A stretch of 64,000 bases of DNA from Rhizobium lentis (GCF_014200175.1 NZ_JACHBD010000002.1:1-64000); one strand, 5' to 3'; counted from the first letter of the stretch, positions 20,285 through 30,228 are shown. A program made the numbers and translations. The notes: generated by a model not told the origin, from the letters alone.

Positions 20285-20905
20285 ATGATGCGGAAGCCGG
20301 GTTCGATGAAAGGTCTGGAGGATCTTGGTCGCGTGCGGTTGTCGCGAAACTTCTTCTTCCGCGATTTCCTGCATTCCGAGATCGCCGATTTCTACCGCAT
20401 CCCCAACATTCCCGTGGATCCCGATCTGGCAATCGAGGCCGGCAAAAGGCTGTGCGAGGAATTGCTGGAGCCGCTGGAGGCAACCTTCGGGCGTCTGCAC
20501 ATCCGCTCCGGCTATCGCTCGCCTGACGTCAACAGGTTCGGCAACGAGAACAAGCTGAACTGCTCGACCAATGCCGCCACATCAGCCCATCACATCTGGG
20601 ATATCAGGGATTTCGACGGCTGCATGGGCGCCGCCGTCTGTATTGCCGTGCCGTGGATGATCGACCGCTATCGCGATGAAAGCGACTGGCAACGGCTCGC
20701 CTGGTGGATCCACGACCACCTGCCTTATGCTTCGCTCTGCTTCTTCCCCAAGCTCTGGGCCTTCAATATCCAGTGGCACGAACGGCCGAAGCGGGTGATC
20801 CAGAGCTATGTCAGCCCGCGCGGCATCCTCACCAAGCCGGGCATGGCGAACTGGGAGGGCGATCATGGCGCTTTCTACGAGGGATTTCCCGCGCTCAGAG
20901 GCTGA
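20285..20905 (+). CDS. Peptidase M15-like hypothetical protein
   Basis: 206 residues from the ATG at 20285 (GGGAG upstream; a second ATG follows). The segment HIRSGYRSPDVNRFG resembles D-Ala-D-Ala carboxypeptidases of family M15, and His residues in TSAHHIWD, WWIHDHLPY and IQWHERP could be zinc ligands. The canonical SxHxxGxAxD motif is not intact, so activity is uncertain. No signal peptide is visible. Its last 11 bases overlap the convergent GNAT gene. Confidence 0.65.
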   Translation: MMRKPGSMKGLEDLGRVRLSRNFFFRDFLHSEIADFYRIPNIPVDPDLAIEAGKRLCEELLEPLEATFGRLHIRSGYRSPDVNRFGNENKLNCSTNAATSAHHIWDIRDFDGCMGAAVCIAVPWMIDRYRDESDWQRLAWWIHDHLPYASLCFFPKLWAFNIQWHERPKRVIQSYVSPRGILTKPGMANWEGDHGAFYEGFPALRG

Positions 20906-21338
20906 TGCGATAGCGGATGTGGCCGTCGCTCTCGACATAGCTGTCATAGAGCGCCCGGGCGGTCTTGTTGTTTTCGCTCGTATGCCAATAAAGCCGCGAC
21001 CAGCCCTTCGCCTTGCCGAGCGCGACGAGATCGTCCATCAGCGCCCGGCCGACGCCCCTGCCGCGCGCCTCGGGATCGACGAACAGGTCTTCGAGATAGC
21101 AGTCCCTGCCGCGAATCCACGTGCCCTCATGGGTGAGATAGAGCGCAAAGCCCATGATCCTGCCGTCGATCTCGGCGACGCGCATGGCGATCGCCGAGGC
21201 CGGATCGAAGACCCGGCGCCATGTCTGATCGGTGATATCCGCATCGACAGTCACCTGGTAAAAGGCGAGATAGGCCGCCCAGAGTTGGCGCCAGCGGGTT
21301 TCGTCTTCGGGGCGGGCATCGCGTATCGTCATGGTCAT
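20895..21338 (-). CDS. GNAT-family N-acetyltransferase
   Basis: 147 residues; the acetyl-CoA loop is ARGRGVGRALMDDLV, after the strand YLEDLFVDPE, with the SRLYWHTSENNKTARALYDS helix near the end. This arrangement is common in GNATs acting on small amines; the substrate is unknown. The 3' end overlaps the M15-like gene by 11 bp on the opposite strand. It lies directly downstream of the second aldo/keto reductase (12 bp) and is probably co-transcribed with it. Confidence 0.88.
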   Translation of the reverse strand: MTMTIRDARPEDETRWRQLWAAYLAFYQVTVDADITDQTWRRVFDPASAIAMRVAEIDGRIMGFALYLTHEGTWIRGRDCYLEDLFVDPEARGRGVGRALMDDLVALGKAKGWSRLYWHTSENNKTARALYDSYVESDGHIRYRISL

Positions 21339-21350
21339 CGTCCTGTTCTC

Positions 21351-22298
21351 TCAGCGCTTGGCTTCGTCGAGCAACGCCATCGCATCATCGGAAAGCGAAA
21401 GTGTCGCCGCTTTCACCAGGCTTTCGAGCTGCGAAAGGTTGGTGGCGCTGGCGATCGGCGCCGTCACACCCTTCTTGCGCAAGAGCCAGGCAAGCGAGAT
21501 TTCCGCGGGCTTGGCGCCGGTCTCGGCAGATACCTTGTCGAGCGCGGCGAGAATGCGCAGCCCGTTTTCGTCGAGATATTGCGAAACCCGGCCCTCGCGG
21601 GCTCGGCCCTGGGTATCGGCCTTGCTGCGGTATTTGCCGGTGAGGAAGCCGGCCGCGAGGCTGAAATAGGTGATGACGCCAATATCTTCCTTGACGCAAA
21701 GCTCGGCGAGCGGCCCCTCGAAGCTTGACCGCTCATAGAGGTTATATTCCGGCTGCAGCACGTCGTAACGCGGCAGACCGGCCTTTTCGGCAGCGTCGAA
21801 GGAAGCTTGCAGCAGCCCCGCATCATAATTCGAGCAGCCGATGGCGCGGACCTTGCCCTGCGCTTTCAGCTTGGCATAGGCGCCGAGCGTTTCCTCGTGC
21901 GGCGTATCGGCATCCGGCCAGTGCGAGAGATAGAGGTCGATGTAGTCGGTCTGCAACCGGCTGAGCGACGCTTCGACTGCCTTCAGAATATAGCTCGCCT
22001 TCAGCGTCTTTCCCCGCCCCATATCCGAACCGACCTTGGTGATGATGACGGCTTGGTCGCGCGAAATCCTCGCCTGCTTCAGCCAGCGCCCGATGATCTC
22101 CTCGGAGTCGCCGCCCTTGTTGCCCGGAACCCAGGAGGAATAGACATCCGCCGTATCGATTGCGTTCAGCCCCGCATCGAAAAAGGCATCGAGAACGGCG
22201 AAGGATGTTTTCTCGTCGGCCGTCCAGCCGAAGACATTGCCGCCGATGACGATCGGCGCGACCGAAAGACCTGTTTTTCCGAGCTGGCGCATTTCCAT
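21351..22298 (-). CDS. Aldo/keto reductase
   Basis: 315 residues. The catalytic Asp and Tyr are in NAIDTADVYSSW, the Lys in VIITKVGSDMG and the His in LYLSHWPDADTP; the cofactor end is ASATNLSQLESLV. It resembles the YajO/Tas-like NADP-dependent reductases. The ATG at 22298 has GGAG upstream. The GNAT gene follows within 12 bp. It is divergent from a Gfo/Idh/MocA oxidoreductase across 178 bp. Confidence 0.9.
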   Translation of the reverse strand: MEMRQLGKTGLSVAPIVIGGNVFGWTADEKTSFAVLDAFFDAGLNAIDTADVYSSWVPGNKGGDSEEIIGRWLKQARISRDQAVIITKVGSDMGRGKTLKASYILKAVEASLSRLQTDYIDLYLSHWPDADTPHEETLGAYAKLKAQGKVRAIGCSNYDAGLLQASFDAAEKAGLPRYDVLQPEYNLYERSSFEGPLAELCVKEDIGVITYFSLAAGFLTGKYRSKADTQGRAREGRVSQYLDENGLRILAALDKVSAETGAKPAEISLAWLLRKKGVTAPIASATNLSQLESLVKAATLSLSDDAMALLDEAKR

Positions 22299-22356
22299 GA
22301 CGCTCTCCAAAATCGTTAGGTGAGTGAAATCGCGGATACGGCAGAACGCCGCCTGA

Positions 22357-23463
<1,107 letters not shown>

Positions 23464-23466
23464 TGA

Positions 23467-23841
23467 TCACGCGCGGAAAACGAAGCGCGAATAGCCGAAG
23501 AAGCTGAAGACCATCGCGGCGACGCTGGCAACCACCATCGCCGCAAGCGGCTGAAGCCCTGGCAGCGAAAGCAGCAGCGCGGAATAAAGCCCGTAATTGA
23601 CGAGCGCCGCCGTGACGCCGACCGAGCCGTAGCGGAAGCCTTCGGCGGCGAGCGAGCGGCCGGAGCGATCGAAGGTGAAGTTCCGGTTGAAAGCCCAGGT
23701 CGCCGCCATTGCGAAGGCGACCGCGATAAGCCGGGCCAGGAAAGGCCCGAGCGGCGTCAAATCGAGCAGCGCCGACAGCACACCTGCATCGACGAGAAAG
23801 CCGATGCCGCCGGCAATCGCGAAACGGATAAGCTTCTTCAC
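23467..23841 (-). CDS. GtrA-family membrane protein (putative polyprenyl-phosphate-sugar flippase)
   Basis: 124 residues with four membrane helices and the family sequence RFAIAGGIGFLVDAGVL at the N-terminus and FGYSRFVF at the C-terminus. GtrA proteins are thought to move undecaprenyl-phosphate-linked sugars across the inner membrane for O-antigen or polymer decoration. The start overlaps the stop of the upstream glycosyltransferase by four bases, so the two are translationally coupled. Confidence 0.9.
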   Translation of the reverse strand: MKKLIRFAIAGGIGFLVDAGVLSALLDLTPLGPFLARLIAVAFAMAATWAFNRNFTFDRSGRSLAAEGFRYGSVGVTAALVNYGLYSALLLSLPGLQPLAAMVVASVAAMVFSFFGYSRFVFRA

Positions 23842-24845
23842 GCTGCATCAGCCTTGCCGCGGCCGGCGCGGAGCGCCGGCGCCGGCTGGCGATCCGGCAG
23901 CTTGGCGGCACTTGGCGTTTCCAGGCTCATATAGTGGATGCGCAGTTGCTCGGCGCGGGCGCGGGCGACGGAATCCAGGATGACGCCGGCGGTGAACAGC
24001 ATGAAGGCGATCATCATCAGCGCGGTCGATAGAACCCAGGTCGGCATGCGGCTGACGAGACCCGTCTCGAAATATTCCACCAGCACCGGCGTCATGAAGC
24101 CGAGGCTCGCCAGCATGAAGAGACCGCTGATCGCGCTGAAGAAGGCGAAGGGCCGGGTTTCCTTCATCAGCATCGCAAACATCCAGAGAATCTTGGCGCC
24201 GTCGCGGAACGTTGAAAGCTTGGAGTGCGAGCCTTCCGGCCGGCGGCCATAATCCAGTTCAAGTTCGCTGACCGGCAGCTTCAGCCGCGAGGCATGCACC
24301 GACATCTCGGTTTCGATCTCGAAGCCGCCCGATACGGCCGGGAAGCTCTTGACGAAACGGCGCGAAAAGGCGCGGTAGCCGGAAAAGATATCGGTGAAAT
24401 CAGGACCGAAGATCGTCCGGTAGAGCAGGTTGAAAAGCCGGTTGCCGAACGCGTGGCCCTGACGGCCGGCATCGGCATGCACGCCGCGCCGGGTTCCTAC
24501 AACCATGTCGGCGCGCTCGGTCAGAAGCGTGCGCACCAACTCCTCGGCATCGCCTGGCGCATAAGTTCCGTCGCCGTCCGCGATGATGTAGATGTCGGCC
24601 TCGATGTCGGCGAACATTCGGCGAACGACGTGACCCTTGCCCTGCCGCCGCTCGCGCACGACTTGCGCGCCGGCCAGCATCGCCTGCAGCGCGGTTCCGT
24701 CGGTGGAATTATTGTCGTAGACGTGGATCGCGGCATCCGGCAGCGTTGCCCGGAAGCCCTGCACCACAGAGCCGATCGTTGCCGCTTCATTATAACAGGG
24801 AAGCAGGACGGCAATGTCCGGGTGATTGGTACGCGATCGGGCCAT
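23838..24845 (-). CDS. GtrB-like family 2 glycosyltransferase
   Basis: 335 residues. The GT2 domain begins VLLPCYNEAATIGSVV, has the D-x-D-like IADGDGTYAP and the acceptor region FSGYRAFSRRFVKSFP, and is followed by two C-terminal membrane helices (about 235-305). This resembles dolichol/undecaprenyl-phosphate glycosyltransferases that load a sugar onto a lipid carrier. The ATG at 24845 is preferred over a longer reading to 24875. It is coupled to GtrA and divergent from a large membrane protein that may transfer the sugar. Confidence 0.9.
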   Translation of the reverse strand: MARSRTNHPDIAVLLPCYNEAATIGSVVQGFRATLPDAAIHVYDNNSTDGTALQAMLAGAQVVRERRQGKGHVVRRMFADIEADIYIIADGDGTYAPGDAEELVRTLLTERADMVVGTRRGVHADAGRQGHAFGNRLFNLLYRTIFGPDFTDIFSGYRAFSRRFVKSFPAVSGGFEIETEMSVHASRLKLPVSELELDYGRRPEGSHSKLSTFRDGAKILWMFAMLMKETRPFAFFSAISGLFMLASLGFMTPVLVEYFETGLVSRMPTWVLSTALMMIAFMLFTAGVILDSVARARAEQLRIHYMSLETPSAAKLPDRQPAPALRAGRGKADAA

Positions 24846-25006
24846 GACTCTACTCGTTACACTGAAAGCCGCCACCAGCCTAAATCATGCAGCGTTAATA
24901 AGACCCTATGACGCAGGCAAAATCGGCCGCGCCGGCAGCCGGCTTTACACTTTCTTGATCGGCGGTGGCTAAGGTTCGGCCATCCGGAAACGAACCGCTA
25001 ACCACG

Positions 25007-26854
25007 ATGAACGCCGTACAGCCGATCACCAACACATCATCCGCGACCGATATCCCAGGCGGCGGCATCCGCGGCCTTCTGATGCGTCTGTGGCCGACCG
25101 TCATCGCCTATAGCGTCATTCTTGCCGCGGTCATCGTCGTCACCAGACTCTATGGCGCTACCGACTACGTCGGCCCCGACAATGACGATGGCATGCGCCT
25201 CGTCGAGGTCCGCGATTTTCTCGCCGGCCAGGGCTGGTTCGATCTGATGCAATATCGTCTCGGCCTCAATGGCGGCACGCTGATGCACTGGTCGCGGTTG
25301 ATCGACCTGCCGATCGCTTCGCTGATCTGGTTCTTCGGCCTGTTTGTGCCGCGTGAGACGGCCGAGGCGATCGCGCTCGGCATCTGGCCCATATCGCTCA
25401 TCCTGCCCGCCATGCTCGCCATTGCCGTTGCCGGCCGGCGCATCGGCGGCGTTGCCGGGATGCATATCAGTCTCGGGTTGACCGCGGTCGCGATCTATAC
25501 CGGAAACCGGTTCGCGCCGGGCGCCATCGACCATCACAATGCGCAACTGGCGCTGGTCGCGACAATGACGGCGATGCTGCTGGACCTCAACCGTCGCGGC
25601 TGGAGCTACGCGGTTGCCGGCATTGCGGCCGCCATCGCCATCGCCATCGGCGCCGAGACGACGCCCTTCGTTGCCGCCGTCTGCCTGACGGTCGCCGTTC
25701 TCTGGGCATGGGAGGGCAAGGATTTCGCCGTCGCCGCCCAGTCCTTCGGACTTGCGCTGGCGATGATGATCAGCATGCTCTTCTTCGCAACGGTGCCGCC
25801 GCGGCTCTATTCGATGGTCACCTGCGACAATCTCTCGCTCGGTTATTACAGCTTGGCGGCGATCGGCGGCGGGCTTCTGCTGTTTTGCGCGATGTTTGCG
25901 AGCGGCCTCACCAGGCCGCTGCGCTTTGCGGCGCTCGCCGTCGTCGGCGCCGGCGTCCTCGGTTCGGCTGTCGTGATCGCGCCGCAGTGCCTGAGCGATC
26001 CGCTGGCCGGGCTCGATCCCATGCTCGTCGAACTCTGGCTGCGGAATGTCTCCGAGGCGAAGTCGATCTTCGCTTTGGCGCGCGGCGAAGCTTTCGATAT
26101 CGGCGCCTTCTATGCGGCCGGTCTTTTCGGCATCGCCGTCTGCATCTTCCGCATCGTTCAGCGCGACCGCGTGCAGATTCACCTTGTTCTGCTGTTCCTG
26201 CTTGCAATCAGCTGGGCGATCGCGCTCGTCCAGGTGCGTGGCTCGACCTTCTCGAACCTCATCTCCATCCTGCCGCTTGCCTTGCTGATCATCGATCTCA
26301 GGCGCATCTCCAACAGTGACAGCGAAAATATCGCCGTTGCCTTCGTTTATGTGGTGACGGTGCTTGCGGGGGTCCCCGCTGCCTGGGCGGTTGGCGGTGG
26401 GCTGATCTCGCTGCAGATGCAGAATGAGGCGCAGAAGAAGGCGTCGGAACCGGCAAAGGAAAAGACCTGTGCATCGCGAGAGGCACTGGCGCCGCTTGCC
26501 GGTCTGCCTGTTGGCGTCGTCTCCGCGCCATCGGAAATGGGCGTCGCAATTCTCCGATTTACGCAAAACCGAGTTCTTTCGGCCCCCTATCACCGCAATC
26601 AGGGCGGCATGCTGACGGAGTTGCATATCGGCATGGCTGAGCCGCAGGAGGCGGAAGCTTTTCTGAAGGGGGCGGGTGTCACGACGCTTGCCTTCTGCCC
26701 TGGTGATCCGCAGACGCGTCAGCTCGCCAAACTGAACCCGGACGGCCTCTATGCGCAGCTCGGCAAAGGAAATATTCCGTCCTATCTGGAGCCGATTTCG
26801 AAAGCGGCGGATGCGGCTGTCCAGTTCTTTCGTTATCGGCCGGCGACGAATTGA
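25007..26854 (+). CDS. Large polytopic membrane protein, putative GT-C glycosyltransferase
   Basis: 615 residues with about 11 to 13 membrane helices and a C-terminal soluble region (about 480-615). Just after the first helix is the acidic motif GPDNDDGMR, in the position of the catalytic Asp/Glu of GT-C enzymes such as STT3 and PMT, and HWSRLIDLP and PGAIDHHNAQL are also conserved-looking. I do not recognise a named family. Divergence from gtrA/gtrB-like genes suggests it is the transferase that uses their lipid-linked sugar (inference). A GTG at 24965 is an alternative start. Confidence 0.7.
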   Translation: MNAVQPITNTSSATDIPGGGIRGLLMRLWPTVIAYSVILAAVIVVTRLYGATDYVGPDNDDGMRLVEVRDFLAGQGWFDLMQYRLGLNGGTLMHWSRLIDLPIASLIWFFGLFVPRETAEAIALGIWPISLILPAMLAIAVAGRRIGGVAGMHISLGLTAVAIYTGNRFAPGAIDHHNAQLALVATMTAMLLDLNRRGWSYAVAGIAAAIAIAIGAETTPFVAAVCLTVAVLWAWEGKDFAVAAQSFGLALAMMISMLFFATVPPRLYSMVTCDNLSLGYYSLAAIGGGLLLFCAMFASGLTRPLRFAALAVVGAGVLGSAVVIAPQCLSDPLAGLDPMLVELWLRNVSEAKSIFALARGEAFDIGAFYAAGLFGIAVCIFRIVQRDRVQIHLVLLFLLAISWAIALVQVRGSTFSNLISILPLALLIIDLRRISNSDSENIAVAFVYVVTVLAGVPAAWAVGGGLISLQMQNEAQKKASEPAKEKTCASREALAPLAGLPVGVVSAPSEMGVAILRFTQNRVLSAPYHRNQGGMLTELHIGMAEPQEAEAFLKGAGVTTLAFCPGDPQTRQLAKLNPDGLYAQLGKGNIPSYLEPISKAADAAVQFFRYRPATN

Positions 26855-26883
26855 CGCCGGCGATCATCGTGAGGGCAAATCGT

Positions 26884-27235
26884 TAGAGCCTTTCCTGGTT
26901 AGATTGAAGCATTCTGGGCAGGTTTTCGTCAGGGCAGAGGCGATTGGCGATGGGCATACCCCAAGGTACGTCCGAGCCGATCGCCTCTGATCCTGCGGAA
27001 ACATGCCCGGCCCACCGGCCGCACCGCTTCGCCGTGGCGAAGCGATCAGTGCGTCCGGCGATTCTGAGTCTCGCAGATTTGCCAGGCAAATCTGCGGGAG
27101 GGTTGGCTGAAACGGGCCGGCTGCTCGACCGGCCGGCTTGGCCCGTATAGCTGGGCTACGACGCGCGCCGGCCGGTCGACCATCCGATTGCGTTTGAGCC
27201 AACAAAACGCTTCAATCTAACCAGGAAAGGCTCTA
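26884..27235. mobile_element. MITE-like element, copy 1 (352 bp)
   Basis: A non-coding element bounded by TA on both sides. The terminal inverted repeats begin TAGAGCCTTTCCTGGTTAG and match over 26 to 33 bp. Internal hairpins include a perfect dyad at 27073-27095 (arms GCAGATTTGCC / GGCAAATCTGC) and CGACCGGCCGGC at 27126-27137 pairing with 27167-27178. A related copy lies at 55056-55373 and lacks about 33 bp of this one's centre. TA duplication and terminus-only conservation suggest mobilisation by an IS630/Tc1-type transposase encoded elsewhere. The right end forms the stop codon of the next gene. Confidence 0.85.
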
Positions 27236-27475
27236 ATGGGAAACACGCGGCGCGCGAAAGCGCGCATGGGCATAGAGGCCCAGCACGTAAAGGATCAGGC
27301 CGCCATTGTAGCCGAGAATGGCAAAGAGGAGCCCCAGCAGGGACACCGGCCCCGGCGAGGTTATCGCCGCCAGCGCGAAGGTGATTCCGATCAGCGCGGC
27401 GATCAATGCGATCGCTGCGGCCGAGCGCATTTGCGCGGCGCTGATGCCTAATGCTGCTGCTGTGAGAATAATCAT
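27233..27475 (-). CDS. Small hypothetical membrane protein
   Basis: 80 residues from the ATG at 27475 (GGGAAGG eight bases upstream), with two predicted membrane helices (about 18-37 and 42-66) and a short basic tail. I do not recognise the family. Its stop codon TAG is formed by the terminus of the MITE-like element at 26884-27235. Removing the element and one TA would restore a TAA stop at the same codon, so the protein sequence is probably unchanged. Confidence 0.65.
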   Translation of the reverse strand: MIILTAAALGISAAQMRSAAAIALIAALIGITFALAAITSPGPVSLLGLLFAILGYNGGLILYVLGLYAHARFRAPRVSH

Positions 27476-27803
27476 TTCAGCACCTTCCCGAAGAGAACGA
27501 GGGGAAGCATAGGAAGCGTCACCTAACAAAGATTTACCGGTCATATCGGCCGAAAAGCCTTTGCATTGCGGTGGTTAGCAATCCCTTTCAACTGAAACGC
27601 ATAGTCTAATTAAGCGTTCCCCCGCGAAACAGGTTTACTCGATTGTTGCGTTTGTTTTGGCGCGCCACGACCGCCTGTAGGATGGACGTGGATCAGCGCC
27701 CGTTCTACGGAGTCTCTTCACTATCGGCTCGACCGCCGGGAGAAACCGGCCTTGGCGCGATCGCGACCTTCCTGTTTGCCGCCGATCGACATAGAAAGAA
27801 GAG
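27476..27803. other. Intergenic region upstream of xseA
   Basis: This 328-bp region separates the small membrane protein gene and xseA, which read away from each other. It should hold both promoters. It is somewhat AT-rich between 27530 and 27660. I see no gene, strong dyad or RNA motif in it. Confidence 0.4.
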
Positions 27804-29390
27804 ATGAGCAACCTCTTCGACAGCGATTCGCCGACCAACCTTGCCGAATATTCGGTTTCGGAGCTTTCCGGCTCGATCAAGCGGACCGTCGAAACGGCCT
27901 TCGATCAGGTTCGCGTGCGCGGCGAGATATCAGGCTATCGCGGGCCGCACTCCTCGGGTCACGCCTATTTCGCGCTGAAGGACGATCGCGCCCGCATCGA
28001 CGCGGTCATCTGGAAGACCACCTTCTCGCGGCTGAAGTTCCGTCCCGAAGAGGGCATGGAGGTGATCGCCACCGGCAAGGTCACCACCTTTCCGGGCTCC
28101 TCGAAATATCAGATCGTCATCGAGACGCTGGAGCCGGCCGGCGCCGGCGCGCTGATGGCGCTGATCGAGGAGCGCAAACGCAAGCTCGGCGCCGAGGGCC
28201 TGTTCGATGCCGCCCGCAAGAAGCGGCTGCCCTACATGCCCAAGGTGATCGGCGTCGTCACCTCGCCGACCGGCGCCGTGATCCGCGATATTCTGCACCG
28301 GATCTCCGACCGATTTCCCGTGCATGTCCTCGTCTGGCCGGTGAAGGTTCAGGGCGAGGGGTCCGGCGAGGAGGTGGCCAACGCCATCCGCGGCTTCAAT
28401 GGGCTGGAGCCGACAGGCGCCGTCCCGCGCCCTGATGTGCTGATCGTCGCGCGCGGCGGCGGCAGCCTGGAAGATCTATGGAGTTTCAACGACGAGATCG
28501 TCGTGCGTGCGGCGGCCGAGAGCCGGATCCCGCTGATCTCGGCCGTCGGTCACGAAACCGATTGGACGCTGATCGATTATGCCGCCGATGTCCGCGCCCC
28601 GACGCCGACCGGAGCGGCGGAAATGGCCGTGCCCGTCAAGGCGGAGCTCGAGGCGCAGCTTGCGGCCCTTGCTGCCCGCCTGCAAGGCTGCATGAGCCGG
28701 CAGATGGATCAGCGCCGCCAGTCCGTCCGTGGTTTGATGCGGGCCTTGCCCTCGCTCGACCAGCTTCTCGCCTTGCCGCGCCGTCGTTTCGACGAGGCGG
28801 CGGCCGGCCTTGGCCGTGGACTCGAACTCAACACCGTCAACAAGCGCCGCGGCTTCGAGCGTGTCGCGGCGCATCTGCGCCCCGATGTTCTGTCCAATCG
28901 TATCGCCGAGCGGCGGCAGAGGCTGAATGAAAGGATAGTGCGGGCCGAGCGGATGGTCGAGCGGCTGATCGACCGTTCGACATCGCGCGTCCAGCGCGCC
29001 GAGGCGATCCTTGCCTCGCTGCCGGCACGGTTGAAGACGCAATCCGACCGCTCCCGCGAGCGTCTCGGCAATCTTTCGCGCCATGCCGACACGGCAATTC
29101 GCCACCAGTTGACGCGTGCCCGGGCCGAGCTTTCCGCACAGGATCGGGTGCTGCAGTCGCTTTCCTATAAGAATGTGCTGAAGCGCGGCTACGCCGTCAT
29201 CCGCGACGAGGAGGACAGGCCGGTCTCGCAGGCGGCAGGTCTTTCGGCCGGCGCTGCGGTCTCGATCGAATTCGCCGACGGCCGCATCGGTGCTGTCACC
29301 ACCGAAGGCGGCATGCCGCCGGTCGCGCTGAAGAAACGGCCTGCCAAGCAGGAAGCCGGCGACCCGCCGAAACAAGGTAGCCTTTTCTAG
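27804..29390 (+). CDS. xseA: Exodeoxyribonuclease VII large subunit
   Basis: 528 residues, longer than the about 456 of E. coli because of a rhizobial C-terminal extension. The N-terminal OB fold (about 15-115) shows [23 protein letters not shown] in segments. The catalytic domain has [31 protein letters not shown] and [13 protein letters not shown]. The long coiled coil (about 290-440) is where small subunits bind. With XseB, not in this window, it degrades single-stranded DNA into oligonucleotides. The ATG has AGAAAGAAGAG upstream. Confidence 0.95.
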   Translation: MSNLFDSDSPTNLAEYSVSELSGSIKRTVETAFDQVRVRGEISGYRGPHSSGHAYFALKDDRARIDAVIWKTTFSRLKFRPEEGMEVIATGKVTTFPGSSKYQIVIETLEPAGAGALMALIEERKRKLGAEGLFDAARKKRLPYMPKVIGVVTSPTGAVIRDILHRISDRFPVHVLVWPVKVQGEGSGEEVANAIRGFNGLEPTGAVPRPDVLIVARGGGSLEDLWSFNDEIVVRAAAESRIPLISAVGHETDWTLIDYAADVRAPTPTGAAEMAVPVKAELEAQLAALAARLQGCMSRQMDQRRQSVRGLMRALPSLDQLLALPRRRFDEAAAGLGRGLELNTVNKRRGFERVAAHLRPDVLSNRIAERRQRLNERIVRAERMVERLIDRSTSRVQRAEAILASLPARLKTQSDRSRERLGNLSRHADTAIRHQLTRARAELSAQDRVLQSLSYKNVLKRGYAVIRDEEDRPVSQAAGLSAGAAVSIEFADGRIGAVTTEGGMPPVALKKRPAKQEAGDPPKQGSLF

Positions 29391-29692
29391 TACAGTTCCG
29401 TGACGGCCGACGGTGTGAGCCCGAATACGGTACTTGTGGTCATGGGTCCTCGGGTCAAGCCCGAGGACGACGGAGGGTGGAGGAGCCTGTGTGGCAAGGA
29501 GCGCGAGCGCGCAGGTGGTTTTGTTGAATTGCCGTTTTTTAGTTACGCGCTTCCCAAGCAAATCCGCATTTTGCTGGAATTACCCCAGGCGTCTCGCCTC
29601 TTGCCCATCGTGCTTCCCCACCCTCCGTCATACTCGGGCTTGCCCCGAGTATCCATGCCCAACCACTCCGCTGCCTTGTAGAAACGCTCGAA
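29391..29692. repeat. Intergenic pair of inverted palindromic repeats downstream of xseA
   Basis: The 302-bp gap carries two related hairpins in opposite orientation: TCCTCGGG/CCCGAGGA at 29447-29467 and TACTCGGG/CCCGAGTA at 29631-29651. Each is flanked on one side by CATGG and on the other by a GACGGAGGGTGG segment, so about 42 bp at each end are inverted copies. These resemble widespread extragenic palindromes of Rhizobiales. No gene is seen between them. Confidence 0.7.
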
Positions 29693-30190
29693 CTACTCGA
29701 AATCCGACAGAAACTTCTTGAGCAGCCGGTCGAACGCGGCCTTGTCCTCGGCGGTCAGATTGCGCGTCAGCCGCTGCTGGTTGGCGACATGGGCGCCGAC
29801 TGCCTCTTCGACGGTCGCGAACCCCTTATCCGTCAGCGCGATCAACACGCTGCGCCTGTCGTCCGGATTGACGATGCGCTCGACGAAGCCCGCCTTCTCC
29901 AACTGATCGATGCGGTTCGTCATCGTGCCGGAGCTGACCATCGTCATCTCCAGAAGCTCGCCGGGTGAGAGCCGATGAGGCGCGCCGGAACGGCGAAGGG
30001 TGGCCAGCACGTCGAAGGACGAGGTGGAAAGCCCGTGCTTCAGCAGCACCGCCTCCACTTCGCGGCCGAGATGCGTGCCGAGGCGCTTCAGGCGTCCGAG
30101 AATGCCCATCGGCTCGACGTCGAGGTCCGGGCGCTCGCGCCGCCATTGCGCCAGGATTCTGTCGACGTGATCTTGCTTGTCTTCATCCAT
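29693..30190 (-). CDS. MarR-family transcriptional regulator
   Basis: 165 residues with the MarR winged helix (about 65-130). LSPGELLEMTMVSSGTMTNRIDQLEKAGFVER is the recognition region and NPDDRRSVLIALTDKG is the wing. It is divergent from an EamA transporter across 81 bp that contain a perfect 18-bp palindrome, the classical layout of a MarR repressor controlling itself and an efflux gene. Confidence 0.92.
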   Translation of the reverse strand: MDEDKQDHVDRILAQWRRERPDLDVEPMGILGRLKRLGTHLGREVEAVLLKHGLSTSSFDVLATLRRSGAPHRLSPGELLEMTMVSSGTMTNRIDQLEKAGFVERIVNPDDRRSVLIALTDKGFATVEEAVGAHVANQQRLTRNLTAEDKAAFDRLLKKFLSDFE

Positions 30191-30210
30191 TCCACATCGA
30201 TAACAGTAGA

Positions 30211-30228
30211 TATCTTGACGTCAAGATA
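30211..30228. promoter_or_regulatory. MarR operator, perfect 18-bp palindrome
   Basis: The arms TATCTTGAC and GTCAAGATA abut without a spacer. The half-site TATCTTGAC recurs at 30249-30257, close to the EamA start. Size, symmetry and location between divergent marR and transporter genes fit a MarR operator. Confidence 0.75.

Noticed and set aside
25037..26626. 529-codon open frame opposite the large membrane protein
   Set aside because: The composition (Arg, Gln, Asp, His rich) is that of a shadow frame, and the plus-strand frame has clear membrane helices.
26864..27205. Minus-strand ORF inside MITE-like copy 1, with a similar ORF in copy 2
   Set aside because: The shared peptide segments only reflect DNA similarity; the frames differ in length and are interrupted, so they are not a transposase.
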